Counted from the first letter of the stretch, positions 25,795 through 35,522 are shown. The stretch: DNA of 64,000 nt from Prevotellaceae bacterium UBA1746 (GCA_002314875.1 DCHS01000026.1:1-64000), one strand, 5' to 3'. Program-made: numbers and translations. Notes: generated by a model not told the origin, from the letters alone.

Positions 25795-27609
25795 CTACTT
25801 CAAAATCATCTTCTTACCATTGACGATGAACAATCCATGGCTCGGGGCTGAAACGCGACGGCCGGAGAGGTCGTAGAAAATGGAAGAGGATGAATTGAGG
25901 ATATCTGTAATTCCAGTGTCACCGGTATCGACGCTGACGCGGGCGGAGTTGATAATGTTTCCCGTGCTGTAATCAATAAGGAGAGCGGTGATGGAACAGT
26001 TGGCAATATTGACAACGGAAGCAGGGACCGCCATCGTTGTCTCGTGAGAATAGGGTGTGTCTACTTCGACATTGGCGGGAATACTGCCCTTGATTCCACG
26101 GAATGCCTTCTGCGCCGCACCGCGGGCAACATCCTCAAAGGTGAAGTTCGTCAAGTTTGTAGGGAGGTTGGAAAAATCACCTACACTTTCGTACTCCTCA
26201 TTCCCTGACATATAGTTCTTCTGCGTCAGTTTGCTTTCCCATTTGTCTTCGCTGAGGATGTAGGCCATACGGAGATTACTACCCTTCTGCGGCATGCAGA
26301 ATGTCGTTGTACTGCTGAGATTCAGCGTTGAACCGTCAAGCTTTGCGGTGACATTAACTTCAGCATAGGGCTTGTTCTCAAGTTCCGAAACAACATAGGT
26401 CTCGAAACCTCCGTTCGTCGTGGTCCAGATGGTCTTGCGGCCATCGTGAACTTCAGCAAGGGGATCGACAAGATATTTACGATTGATATGGCCTGTGGGG
26501 AAACCTGCAAAGAAGATACCGGTGTTATTATCGATATAGCCATCCACCTCCATCGGATCGTCATAGTGAACGGAGATGGGGAGAACAAGATCGCCGTACT
26601 TTTCACGGAGAACCTCGATAGCATATATTCCCTGTGGACACCAGCCACACCAGTTGCCGGTACCCTCTTCTATCACGACATGCTGACGCGGCGCGAAGCT
26701 CAGGAACACGGTCTGAGAGGTGATGGCATCGCTCTGTGTATCGCCCACCTGAACTTGAACCGTTGCACGAAGTGTATCACCATAAGCAACAGTCATCGTG
26801 GGCATTATACTGATTTCACGAGAGTCTCCTGCAGCCAGAATTTCCGTCACGGGAGTTACGGTTTCCTCGCCCGTCTGCAGATTCTTCGCTGTAACGGAGA
26901 AAGCTGCTATCGGTTCATCGCTCAGATTCTGAATGGTGAGACTCGGTGTGAACGTGGTCTGACCATAGACGTAGGCATCGAGATTCGTTCGGAAGGAATA
27001 GGTACCCTGACTGCCCTCGACCTTGATGTCGTCAATGGCAAGGAGTTCGCCGTTGAGGGTCTGGTTGACGAATGCGATCCAGATGCGCTGGCCGGCAAAA
27101 CCCTGGAGCGAGAGGGTATGTTCCGTCCATCCGTTGATGGCATCGCTGTCGATGGTCAAAAGTTCCTTTTCGGTAAAGTCACCGGGCTGGTTGCCGACGG
27201 AGGAAACCAACACGCTGTATGTACTCGTCTGCTCGAGATTTTCACAGATAGTATTACTGCGCCAGGAGAGCGTGGCATCATCAGCGCGGACCATAAAGCT
27301 GGGGAGGACGAGCCAGTCGTTAGCAGGTTGGAGATCCTGACCGGTGATTTTCTTGTGACGGCTGTGGGAAGCCACAAAGTAGTTGTGGGGAAACACACCT
27401 TCCTCGCGGAGGCAGAGCCATGCCACACCCGCATCAAATCCCAACTGTGTCGCGGTGAAATGGGGTGTCTCGCCGTCCACATCATATTGGGCAAATCCCT
27501 CCGGAATCTTATCGTCGGGGAAATCGTACGCACAGTAGGTCGTCATCTCCTGCGCACGAAGACCTCCAACAGCGATCAGCGCAAAAAGGAAGATATAGAG
27601 TCGTTGCAT
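25795..27609 (-). CDS. Secreted Omp28-type thioredoxin-fold protein with DLSGRR tail
   Basis: Exported 604-residue protein. Signal peptide MQRLYIFLFALIAVGGLRAQ. Residues 25-195 form a jelly-roll of the cleaved-adhesin/choice-of-anchor type (DFPDDKIPEGFAQYDVDG, NDWLVLPSFMV, RIWIAFVNQT). Residues 305-560 match Omp28: VVIEEGTGNWCGWCPQG with a CxxC redox pair near 318-321, then ISVHYDDPMEV and GFPTGHINRK. This is a thioredoxin-like fold, so a disulfide or oxidoreductase role outside the cell is possible but unproven. The last 27 residues carry DLSGRRVSAPSHGLFIVNG. The start is 5 nt after the stop of the upstream BNR protein, so the two are one operon. Confidence 0.82.
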   Translation of the reverse strand: MQRLYIFLFALIAVGGLRAQEMTTYCAYDFPDDKIPEGFAQYDVDGETPHFTATQLGFDAGVAWLCLREEGVFPHNYFVASHSRHKKITGQDLQPANDWLVLPSFMVRADDATLSWRSNTICENLEQTSTYSVLVSSVGNQPGDFTEKELLTIDSDAINGWTEHTLSLQGFAGQRIWIAFVNQTLNGELLAIDDIKVEGSQGTYSFRTNLDAYVYGQTTFTPSLTIQNLSDEPIAAFSVTAKNLQTGEETVTPVTEILAAGDSREISIMPTMTVAYGDTLRATVQVQVGDTQSDAITSQTVFLSFAPRQHVVIEEGTGNWCGWCPQGIYAIEVLREKYGDLVLPISVHYDDPMEVDGYIDNNTGIFFAGFPTGHINRKYLVDPLAEVHDGRKTIWTTTNGGFETYVVSELENKPYAEVNVTAKLDGSTLNLSSTTTFCMPQKGSNLRMAYILSEDKWESKLTQKNYMSGNEEYESVGDFSNLPTNLTNFTFEDVARGAAQKAFRGIKGSIPANVEVDTPYSHETTMAVPASVVNIANCSITALLIDYSTGNIINSARVSVDTGDTGITDILNSSSSIFYDLSGRRVSAPSHGLFIVNGKKMILK

Positions 27610-27614
27610 CTTTT

Positions 27615-29276
27615 CTAGAAAATTACCTTCTTGCCGTCTACGATGAACAAGCCGCGGCTCGGGGTTGAAACACGACGGCCGGAGAGGTCGTAAATGGTAC
27701 TGGAAGTTGTGGTAGTTGTAATCTGCTGAATGGCAGCAAGATCAAGTTTAGAGATGGGATAACGCCATACGCCAGACTCCGTCTGGGGATTATCACCGAA
27801 GAAAGCAACGTAAACATACTGATCGTCGAACTCAATAGAAAGCGGAGTGAGTTTCTGGCTAGTAAGACTAGCCTGTCCCGGATAACGGAGAGGGAGGCCA
27901 TCGATATCCATAGCTTCCCATGAATAGCCATCATCCGTACTGTAATAAAGACCTGTGCTCTGAAGACCGGCAACGAGAACCACCTGATTGCTTCCCAAAG
28001 CGCGGACATTGTTGTCTTCGGTATCAGGACGGCCGGTGGGAATCCATTCTTCACCATCTTCGGTAACTTCAAGGAATTTGACATCAACACCGTCATTCGG
28101 CATGGAACGACCGCAGTAGAGCCATCCTTTATGATGACAATGGATAGCCATCAGATTACTGTCGTTACGGACAATCTTCCAAGAATCCTTCTTGGCATCG
28201 TACTCGTAAACATAGTAGAGACCCATAACGAGGATGTGGCCGTTCTGCTGAGTGATACCGTAGAGAACATTGTGGAAGGTCTCCGTCTTACCATCCTTAC
28301 CTTCCTCAACCTCGAGGAAGATGTCGTCATTGGTCTTGCTCCAGGTTTCACCGTAATCCTCGGTATAGATAACACCACCGGCATAGTCAACAACATAGAT
28401 GCGATTGCCCACCTGCAACATATCGTAGGCAGCGTCATATTCTATATTCTCTTCACCGACAACATCGATTACGGCACGGCGATAATTGAGGAGTTCCCAA
28501 GTAAGACCACCGTCATCACTGCGGGCGATGCGACCACCATAACCGAGGGCGAAGATGTATTCGTCGGTTTCGTAGAACTTATTATAGTTATTATCGTTGA
28601 CCTTGGTCTTGGTCCAGGTTGCACCCTTATCCTGGCTAACATAGATACCGCCCTTCAAATCATCGCGGAAGTCGCTGGCCATGAAGTTTCCCGTTTTGGA
28701 ATCAATATGGAAAGTAAAGCACTGCTGGAGAGGATACATCAGTTCCCAATCCGTGTCCACTTCCTCTTCACCGCCACCTTCGCCGGCGGTAATACTGAGG
28801 ATGGTATAGCGGCGAGTGACCGTTTCGTTGCTCTGGCCACGCTGATATTTTACCAAGGTGAAGGCATCCATGGTGAAAGTGCCGTCGGTCTTCTTCGTCA
28901 TGACGATGTTGTTCTTTCCACCGTCCTTGTCGCGGAGAGCGACATAGTTCATAATACCCTGCTCGCGTTCAGCATCGGTGGAAGTCATCACGATGTTGTC
29001 GCAGAGGATATTGAGTTTTGTCGTTCCCGAAGTGCTGGTCAGCAAACCGCCGTAGAGGATATCGTCATAACCGCAGAAGGAAGTCACGAGGACATCGCTG
29101 CCATCCTTGGCAATCTTCATGATGAAAGTCTGGTCAACTACCTTGTTGCCGTTGAGCGCATCTTCATACTGAGCCTTTACGGAGTAAGAGCCTGTCCAGT
29201 CGGCTGCACTCATGCTGGTACAGCAGAAGATTGCGGCAATGAGCGCGCATATCTTTGTGAGAAAACTACTTTTCAT
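27615..29276 (-). CDS. Secreted BNR/sortilin-like beta-propeller protein with DLSGRR tail
   Basis: Exported 553-residue protein of unknown function. Signal peptide MKSSFLTKICALIAAIFCCTSMSA. Residues 26-175 are a beta-barrel-like module (ADWTGSYSVKAQYED). From about 180 to 500 there are repeated Asp-box-like blades: GGIYVSQDKGATWTK, GGRIARSDDGGLTWELL, VIYTEDYGETWSK and GLYYSTDDGYSWEAM. These are the SxDxGxxW pattern of BNR/VPS10 propellers. The tail contains DLSGRRVSTPSRGLFIVDG. Operon with the Omp28-type gene (5-nt gap). Possible roles are glycan or protein binding; sialidase active-site residues were not recognised. Confidence 0.78.
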   Translation of the reverse strand: MKSSFLTKICALIAAIFCCTSMSAADWTGSYSVKAQYEDALNGNKVVDQTFIMKIAKDGSDVLVTSFCGYDDILYGGLLTSTSGTTKLNILCDNIVMTSTDAEREQGIMNYVALRDKDGGKNNIVMTKKTDGTFTMDAFTLVKYQRGQSNETVTRRYTILSITAGEGGGEEEVDTDWELMYPLQQCFTFHIDSKTGNFMASDFRDDLKGGIYVSQDKGATWTKTKVNDNNYNKFYETDEYIFALGYGGRIARSDDGGLTWELLNYRRAVIDVVGEENIEYDAAYDMLQVGNRIYVVDYAGGVIYTEDYGETWSKTNDDIFLEVEEGKDGKTETFHNVLYGITQQNGHILVMGLYYVYEYDAKKDSWKIVRNDSNLMAIHCHHKGWLYCGRSMPNDGVDVKFLEVTEDGEEWIPTGRPDTEDNNVRALGSNQVVLVAGLQSTGLYYSTDDGYSWEAMDIDGLPLRYPGQASLTSQKLTPLSIEFDDQYVYVAFFGDNPQTESGVWRYPISKLDLAAIQQITTTTTSSTIYDLSGRRVSTPSRGLFIVDGKKVIF

Positions 29277-29354
29277 ACGTTGGTATATATTTTAAAGATT
29301 ATAGATTTCAGAAAATGCGGGGAGTGTTTCCCTATATAATATATAAGAGGAGCG

Positions 29355-30926
29355 TTATTCCGTTATCTGCAAGAGCTTGTTGGCCTTGGTGGTGATGGTA
29401 TCGATGGTGATGGAGGTATTGCCCTTAATCATCTTGTCGATATTGGAAACAATCACACCGATGGTAATCGGAAGTTCCACCTTGCGATAAAGGGAAACGG
29501 GAACAATTTTTTCGCTCGTTGTTGTATAATAGCGGAAACGCGACTGATCTGTAATAGTATTAAAGCAAAGATAATGGCCGTTTGAAGTAATCGTCAATTC
29601 AGTGCCAGAGAAAGTAAATGAATTAACATACTTTTCTTTATCAGAAGCACTAAGACCATTCTTTGTTTCTGAAGTAGTATTTCCAATATACTTTCCGCTC
29701 TTGCTCTTAACAGAATAGCCACCGGATTCTATAGGTTCTATGGCGAATGTTGCCGCATCGACCGTCGATGAACTTTCAATCCAGCCGTCAACATCCTTAA
29801 CCTCGATGTAATTATTGGTTGCGTCCAGCGTCGTCAATGCGCCATTGAAGGCCTTCTCCTTATTATAAACGATAAGGTATTCGCCGGTCCAATCTGTAGG
29901 AGCTTCTGTGACGAGAACATAGGCATATTCGCCAGTGACAGGCGTTACGGAAGGAGTATCGCCACCGGTTTCACCGCCTTCGCCACCAGTGTTGCCGCCA
30001 TCACCGCCATCGCCGCCGGTTTCACCACCGTCGCCACCAGTGTTGCCACCTTCGCCAGTATAAGGATTCACATAGTTTTCCGGGTCGAACTCTACATTGG
30101 TGTAAGAGCCCCAGATATATTCTTCAAGACCGGGGAAATCAATAAACGGATTGCGGTTGTTAGCACCTTTTGACGGATAGTTGTAGACATTCTCGTTGCG
30201 GTTCACCTCCCACGTTGAGACCTGGTCGTTCTTTGACCATTTCAAAAGCATCGTCTTCGCCCAAGTGGTAAGAGAGGGATAGGTGTCATTGGAGAACATA
30301 CCATAGGAACCCAGCGATGTCATCTTGCTCTGATAACAAGTTACAAAGTAGAAATAGGTACGGGCAATATCACCTTTCCACTCGTCAGCTGGTTCAAAAA
30401 CGGGACTAACATTACAACCAGACTTTTTAAGTTCATCTGTCGGAGAACCCAAAAGGCTATAGTTGTTATTCGAAGCCTTTTGTACGGTTCCCACTTCACC
30501 ATGACAGTAATTGGAACGTACTCCGTTGATTTTTGCATCAGTAGGATAGACGTGAAAGAGATCGCTCACCATAGGGGCTGCCTTATTGAAGACACTTTGC
30601 GGTATCGTATGTTCGCGATTGTAGCCGTCACCTTCGCTCGTGTAGGTTCCTTTGAAATCTGTGCCAGGTCTGTAATTCGTCGTGTTTGAATACATATCAT
30701 TCATATATCCATCACTTCGGACATCAGTTGTCAGGTAGGCTGTTTTCAAGCCTTCGTAAGAAACTGCCGCCGAGCTTTTATAGATGATTTCGCACATCGC
30801 GGTCTTCAACTCCGAGCCCTTCTTGCCTTTCGCTTTGGCATAATAGGTTTTCAGATCTATGCCATAAGCAGACAGCACAATGCTGTTGATGAGGAGGAGC
30901 AGAAGAATATGAATAATCTTCTTCAT
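29355..30926 (-). CDS. Secreted endonuclease-I-type nuclease with Gly-rich linker and C-terminal domain
   Basis: Exported 523-residue protein. Signal peptide MKKIIHILLLLLINSIVLSAYG. Residues 25-280 match endonuclease I (EndA/NucM, His-Me finger): GDGYNREHTIPQS near residue 105 has the catalytic His. DLFHVYPTDAKINGVRSNY and FYFVTCYQSKM follow. A low-complexity Gly/Thr/Asp linker (GGNTGGDGGETGGDGGDG) lies near 295-325. Residues 330-480 are a beta-rich module (APTDWTGEYLIVY, KSGKYIGNTTSE) resembling the N-terminal module of the gene at 27615. The tail, TIGVIVSNIDKMIKGNTS, resembles the end of the CotH protein at 16217. It may degrade extracellular DNA for nutrients. Confidence 0.86.
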   Translation of the reverse strand: MKKIIHILLLLLINSIVLSAYGIDLKTYYAKAKGKKGSELKTAMCEIIYKSSAAVSYEGLKTAYLTTDVRSDGYMNDMYSNTTNYRPGTDFKGTYTSEGDGYNREHTIPQSVFNKAAPMVSDLFHVYPTDAKINGVRSNYCHGEVGTVQKASNNNYSLLGSPTDELKKSGCNVSPVFEPADEWKGDIARTYFYFVTCYQSKMTSLGSYGMFSNDTYPSLTTWAKTMLLKWSKNDQVSTWEVNRNENVYNYPSKGANNRNPFIDFPGLEEYIWGSYTNVEFDPENYVNPYTGEGGNTGGDGGETGGDGGDGGNTGGEGGETGGDTPSVTPVTGEYAYVLVTEAPTDWTGEYLIVYNKEKAFNGALTTLDATNNYIEVKDVDGWIESSSTVDAATFAIEPIESGGYSVKSKSGKYIGNTTSETKNGLSASDKEKYVNSFTFSGTELTITSNGHYLCFNTITDQSRFRYYTTTSEKIVPVSLYRKVELPITIGVIVSNIDKMIKGNTSITIDTITTKANKLLQITE

Positions 30927-30959
30927 GGTCAGTTATTCTCTCTTGTATTTACTTTCTCC

Positions 30960-31790
30960 TTAATGGAAAATCTGCCAGATTCTCCCGAAGAGGAGTTCAA
31001 AACATTTATAGACATAGCGGAGGGAGAGGAAGAAGATGTTGCTGCGGACACCATGCTTCTTCAGCGCACGGAGATGGTCGCTGTTAATCTGGTAATGCGA
31101 AGCAGCACCGCTCGAAGACGTTCCTCCCGTTCTCATCGTTACAAAATCCTTGTGGATATAACTCATCTTCAGGTGTCCGAGGTAGATCATTCTCAACATG
31201 GCCTCAAAGTCCGCCGCAATCATATACGTTGTGTCGTAATAGGCACAGTCTGCTTCACGGCCGAAACCCTTCACCGTCGTCCTCGGCAATTTATAGGCTT
31301 CGTAAGCTCCCTTTCGGCAGTAGAACGAGGGATGAGCGGGCATGAAGCCACAACGCATCCATCCTCTGCGGAACAAACGGCTGGAATAATAACGTACGAG
31401 GACCGAGGTATCTTCCTGCTTTACATAATGAACATCACCGTACACCGCCTCAATCTGCGGCTTCTTGTCAAATCGGGCAGCAACCGTCGAGAGGATGTCG
31501 TCAGAGGTATAGAAATCATCGCTGTTCAAAAGTCCTACGATTTCTCCCTGGGCATAGAAAATACCCTTGTTCATCGCATCGTAGAGACCATTGTCGGGCT
31601 CAGAGATCCAACGGAGCTTTCCGTTGAACTGCGGTTCGTACTCCTTCACCACCCCGATGGTATTGTCCGTTGACGCCCCATCGACAATCAGCAGTTCATA
31701 ATCGTCATAATCCTGTCGCAGTACACTCTCCAGCGTATCTTTAATGGTCTTTTCGCTGTTGTAGGTTACTGTTACTATAGTAATTTTCAT
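30960..31790 (-). CDS. GT2-family glycosyltransferase
   Basis: Cytosolic GT-A glycosyltransferase of 276 residues. The start MKITIVTVTYNSEKTIKDTL is typical of family 2, with LLIVDGASTDNT as nucleotide-sugar site. ISEPDNGLYDAMNKGI and GLLNSDDFY (DxD-like metal site) follow. The EPDxGxYDAMNKG block is common in transferases of surface polysaccharides. It is the last glycosyltransferase gene of the minus-strand polysaccharide operon, 45 nt after the nucleotidyltransferase-like gene and 33 nt before the secreted nuclease gene. Donor and acceptor are unknown. Confidence 0.9.
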   Translation of the reverse strand: MKITIVTVTYNSEKTIKDTLESVLRQDYDDYELLIVDGASTDNTIGVVKEYEPQFNGKLRWISEPDNGLYDAMNKGIFYAQGEIVGLLNSDDFYTSDDILSTVAARFDKKPQIEAVYGDVHYVKQEDTSVLVRYYSSRLFRRGWMRCGFMPAHPSFYCRKGAYEAYKLPRTTVKGFGREADCAYYDTTYMIAADFEAMLRMIYLGHLKMSYIHKDFVTMRTGGTSSSGAASHYQINSDHLRALKKHGVRSNIFFLSLRYVYKCFELLFGRIWQIFH

Positions 31791-31835
31791 GGTAGAAATT
31801 GTTTTGCTAACGAAGGAAAAACACAGGCACAGACA

Positions 31836-32984
31836 CTAAAACTTATCGTATCCGTTTTGCTTTCTCCACCACCACACACGGATGCGGAAAAGTGGATTCC
31901 AAATGCTCTCCTGAGGGAAATAGCGGAGGCATCTGAATGCTTGTTTTGAATAGGCCCAAAGGTTTTCAAGCTTTGAGCCGTCGGGTATTTCATAATTCTC
32001 ATCGTAATGGCCGAAGTTCCCTCCTTCGAAGATTTCGTTCAGCACGAAAGCTCCGCGGACAGGGTCTGGCTTCACAATGAGATATTCTTCTTCAAGTCCT
32101 AAAGCCTCCTGCTCCACCCACATCATAGCACGGGCAAAGTCATAAAGGCCAATGTGTTTCAGTTCAGAAACCACCTCCTGTTTCTTTTGCTCATCCGTCT
32201 CTTTGCCGAAGGATTTCAATGTCCAGAACAAATCGACAACCTGACGCAGTCCCATGCCTTCAGCGATGAGATGACGACGGATATGCATTAACTGGAAAAC
32301 CACATCAACATCGACAGGCAGCCTTTCAGTACAACGCTGGAGGTTCTTTGTAAAATAGCTTTGAATCTTACGGTCGTTCCAATAGTTGAAGACCACATTA
32401 GGGGTGAAATGTACCTCAACACTCACTTCTCCGCACGGCAGGAAATCCATATGGTGAAGCTGGACATAGGAATCCTTTTTATACTGATGGACAAAAGCTA
32501 CCAGTTCGCGGCGGTTGTCATCCAAAAGCGTGGTATCACCCCTACTTACGCGCGCGCTGTTATTAAGGATAGCTTTCTTTATCGGCCAGATATCGATATC
32601 GCCGGGCATGCGGACAGAAGGATCGGGATAATATTTTCCCACAGCCTGGCCTTTCAATAAGATGCTGTGGTAATCATGTTTTGAGAACAGACGGTCAACC
32701 TTCTGACAGGCTTCATCAGTCATGGCATTCATCTTGCGAACTTTCTCAAGCACCCCGTACCACTTCGTCAGTAAGGGTTTCCCTATAGCAGTCCTTCCGT
32801 CGGGGAAAGATTTCAGGAACCTCTCCACACCCTGGAAAGCGATCGCCATCAACGACTGCCGTTTTGATTCGTTATAAAGTTCTTGCCAATCTACAGTCCC
32901 CTTGGCCAAGCATTCAGGAACATCCATCTCAGGATGCAATGCCAACCGCAGAAGTGCTTTAAACTGTTGTTGAAATATGGTCAT
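31836..32984 (-). CDS. Nucleotidyltransferase-family protein (NTP_transf_5-like)
   Basis: A 382-residue cytosolic protein of the family often found in polysaccharide loci and described as putative nucleotidyltransferases. The key block is HSILLKGQAVGKYYPDPSV followed by RMPGDIDIWP, giving a DxD metal-binding pattern of the polymerase-beta fold near residue 140. VEVHFTPNVVFNYW and QLMHIRRHLIAEGMGLRQ are also seen. Role and substrate are unknown; it sits between two GT2 genes in the same transcript. It should not be confused with sugar nucleotidylyltransferases such as RfbA, which have a different fold. Confidence 0.7.
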   Translation of the reverse strand: MTIFQQQFKALLRLALHPEMDVPECLAKGTVDWQELYNESKRQSLMAIAFQGVERFLKSFPDGRTAIGKPLLTKWYGVLEKVRKMNAMTDEACQKVDRLFSKHDYHSILLKGQAVGKYYPDPSVRMPGDIDIWPIKKAILNNSARVSRGDTTLLDDNRRELVAFVHQYKKDSYVQLHHMDFLPCGEVSVEVHFTPNVVFNYWNDRKIQSYFTKNLQRCTERLPVDVDVVFQLMHIRRHLIAEGMGLRQVVDLFWTLKSFGKETDEQKKQEVVSELKHIGLYDFARAMMWVEQEALGLEEEYLIVKPDPVRGAFVLNEIFEGGNFGHYDENYEIPDGSKLENLWAYSKQAFRCLRYFPQESIWNPLFRIRVWWWRKQNGYDKF

Positions 32985-33035
32985 TGTCTAGTAAATATCA
33001 GAAAGAAATACTTTCGTACTCTTCCGATTCCTTTT

Positions 33036-33971
33036 CTAAATCTTTATTCCGTATTGTTCTTTCAGCACCATACGGATTTTGTCTTTCTCTTCTTCAGAGA
33101 TTGTCTTTTTCCCAAGGACACCGCATTGCTTCTTGATCTCAAAGATCTTGGCATCAACGAGGGTGCGGTACCACCAACCTTGGAGGAACGTAAAGAGGAA
33201 TCCCTCCTTACCATCCATAAATGCCCGTTTCCAGAAATAGCGGTAGCAGAAATAGGCGAAGCTGCGCCAGAAGAGGGGAAGACGGACATACTTATGTTTC
33301 TTTTGACGTTTTGCCTCAGCTTGTTCACTGATTTTCTTGTTATCATCAGTAACTGCAAAACCAGCCAAATCAAATTCTATATCCAACAAGTCTACTGCCT
33401 CGCGGATAGCATAATCGACATGTTTGTGGCAAAACCAGGAAAGATTATGAAGATTATCATCACAGAAATCGTGTTCAAACTCCACATAATCGCCTTCCAA
33501 TAATTGGATATGCTCATCCATCAGTCGCTGTTCGCAGACTGCTTTCTGGTATTGGAAAATACGGAGAAGTTTAACTGGGTATATACCGCCTTTCATCCAT
33601 TTCCCTAAAAATATATGCCTGCGTTTCAATGAAATTCCGATAATAATTTCTGGAAGTTCTGGAAGCTTTCGTTGAAGTTCTTCAACCAAGTCAGGCATAG
33701 GATATTCATCTGCATCCAGACGCATTACCCATTTTGTTTTAATCGGTGCATTCTCAAGAGCCCAATTAAACTGTTCTGCATATTTACCTGCAGGCCAAGC
33801 ATGTTGGAGGATTGTAACAAAGGGATATTCCTTTGCTATCTCCACTGTTTTGTCGTTTGAGAAGCAGTCGACAACAAAGACTTCTTTCGCAAATTGCTGG
33901 ACAATATCCAAGCATCTGCGGATATGGAGTTCCTCGTTACCAGTGAGGATGATAACACTAATATCAAGCAT
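33036..33971 (-). CDS. GT2-family glycosyltransferase (WaaE/KdtX-like)
   Basis: A 311-residue GT-A transferase. The N-terminus MLDISVIILTGNEELHIRRCL and VVDCFSNDKTVEIAK match the family, and VMRLDADEYPM gives the DxD-type motif. The C-terminal half is aromatic and basic (RLPLFWRSFAYFCYRYFWKR), suggesting peripheral membrane association, as in LPS-core-type WaaE enzymes. Its start overlaps the stop of the upstream acyltransferase by 8 nt. Sugar specificity is unknown. Confidence 0.88.
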   Translation of the reverse strand: MLDISVIILTGNEELHIRRCLDIVQQFAKEVFVVDCFSNDKTVEIAKEYPFVTILQHAWPAGKYAEQFNWALENAPIKTKWVMRLDADEYPMPDLVEELQRKLPELPEIIIGISLKRRHIFLGKWMKGGIYPVKLLRIFQYQKAVCEQRLMDEHIQLLEGDYVEFEHDFCDDNLHNLSWFCHKHVDYAIREAVDLLDIEFDLAGFAVTDDNKKISEQAEAKRQKKHKYVRLPLFWRSFAYFCYRYFWKRAFMDGKEGFLFTFLQGWWYRTLVDAKIFEIKKQCGVLGKKTISEEEKDKIRMVLKEQYGIKI

Positions 33972-34965
33972 GATTCATATTTCTTCCCAAAATAATTGGA
34001 AAATATCTTTTTATTAATTCTCCAAAAATTGACGTTCCCGAAATCACTAGGATTAGAACTATTATTGATATTATTACTTGCATCCAAGTAGAACAAGATG
34101 GTATATATACTATTCCCAAAAAAATGTAGATTTTAGTAAATGTAGGATGAACCAACATAAAAATTAAAGAATTTCTACCTATATAGTCTATCAAATAGTT
34201 TTGCTTTTCAATACAACTAAGCAAAAGAATTATTGAAGAGGTACCAACCAGTATTATAGGTACACTATATATAAATCTATCAAAAGTACCAACATAAAAT
34301 TCGAACTTATACCCAAAGCGCAAGATTAAATATGCCCATAATACAAACAGGACAATGGATAAAAATAATCTGTATTTCTTACCCAAAGAAATAATAGGTT
34401 TCAAATAATATCCAAAAACAATAAAGCTATATGCAGAAATTGCTCTGCTTATTACAACCCAGTATGGATGATTGGTTTCACCCGACAATCCATAAACTAT
34501 TATTTCTAATAAAATTGCCGATATTATTATAAAATAATTATTGAATTTGCCCGAATACCTGACATAAAAAAATAACAACTCAGACAAAAACAAAGTTAGT
34601 AAAAACCATACTGTTCCATTCCCTGTTATTAATAGCTCTACACATTCTATATGAAACCTTTCAACAGTCATTTGATGAGTTAAGAATAATACTGTCCATG
34701 TTTGAATAGCATTTAGAAAACTAAAAAACAAATATGGGATAAGCAGTTGCCTACTTCTCTTTTTTAAAAACACAAAGAATTTTTCTTCATGAGGGAAATG
34801 TGCAAATAACAAACCGCTTATTACAAAAAATAACGGAACATGAACACTACATAAGAATGAGCAAACAACAGACAAAGAAGGAGCCCACATAAATACGTGA
34901 GCCATAATTATCATAATGATTCCTACCGCTTTCGCCAAATCCAAATAATATATTCGTTTACTCAT
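33964..34965 (-). CDS. Acyltransferase-3 family membrane protein
   Basis: A 333-residue polytopic membrane protein of the acyltransferase-3 (OafA/WecH-like) family, which O-acylates surface glycans. The start MSKRIYYLDLAKAVGIIMIIMAHVF has the family Asp and His-containing first segment. VPLFFVISGLLFAHF follows in segment 2. About ten hydrophobic segments are visible, including GNGTVWFLLTLFLSELLFFY. The DNA is strikingly AT-rich compared with the flanks. It overlaps the WcaF-like gene by 4 nt and the following GT2 gene by 8 nt, indicating translational coupling. Confidence 0.9.
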   Translation of the reverse strand: MSKRIYYLDLAKAVGIIMIIMAHVFMWAPSLSVVCSFLCSVHVPLFFVISGLLFAHFPHEEKFFVFLKKRSRQLLIPYLFFSFLNAIQTWTVLFLTHQMTVERFHIECVELLITGNGTVWFLLTLFLSELLFFYVRYSGKFNNYFIIISAILLEIIVYGLSGETNHPYWVVISRAISAYSFIVFGYYLKPIISLGKKYRLFLSIVLFVLWAYLILRFGYKFEFYVGTFDRFIYSVPIILVGTSSIILLLSCIEKQNYLIDYIGRNSLIFMLVHPTFTKIYIFLGIVYIPSCSTWMQVIISIIVLILVISGTSIFGELIKRYFPIILGRNMNHA

Positions 34966-35522
34966 CTCTCATTTATGATTCTATTTTTAATTTTTCTTGC
35001 CGGATTTCCACCGACCACTGTCCAAGGCTCTACATCCTTGAAAACAGATGCGGTAGCACCAACAACAGCACCTTCACCGACAGTAACTCCCATGCCAATA
35101 AATGCACGAGCACCGACCCACGCTTGCTCACCAATAACAATAGGTGCCGTAATCAAAGTATTCTTAGGATCAGAAATATCATGGCTCGCAGTACACAACA
35201 TAGTTCCTTGGGAAATCGTTGTATTTGCTCCAATAGTAACAGGAGCCACATTGTAGCATTCCACGTCACTTGCTAGACAAGCGTATTCCCCCATTATCAG
35301 AAATGGTGGATAATAGATTTTTGCTGTACTATAAATATGAGCAGTTTTCGCTATTCTTGCACCAAAGAGACGTGCCAGAAAGTTCTTCCAATTCTTTCCA
35401 ACGCTCCTTGGTAACCATTTGGCACACAATGTCCAAGTCACCACCCATAGAATACGAATCAGTTGATGTTTCCGTCCCAAATGATTCTCGTATTTAGACA
35501 AGTCAATTATTGTTTCGCTCAT
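34962..35522 (-). CDS. WcaF-like hexapeptide-repeat acetyltransferase
   Basis: Putative O-acetyltransferase of 186 residues, like the colanic-acid acetyltransferase WcaF. The N-terminus has RILWVVTWTLCAKWLPRSVG and LARLFGARI. The left-handed beta-helix repeats run VTIGANTTISQGTML, APIVIGEQAWVGARAFI and VTVGEGAVVGATASVF. The catalytic His is probably in CTASHDIS. The C-terminal VVGGNPARKIKNR is typical of the family. It overlaps the acyltransferase gene by 4 nt and the upstream GT4 gene by 20 nt. Confidence 0.88.
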   Translation of the reverse strand: MSETIIDLSKYENHLGRKHQLIRILWVVTWTLCAKWLPRSVGKNWKNFLARLFGARIAKTAHIYSTAKIYYPPFLIMGEYACLASDVECYNVAPVTIGANTTISQGTMLCTASHDISDPKNTLITAPIVIGEQAWVGARAFIGMGVTVGEGAVVGATASVFKDVEPWTVVGGNPARKIKNRIINER

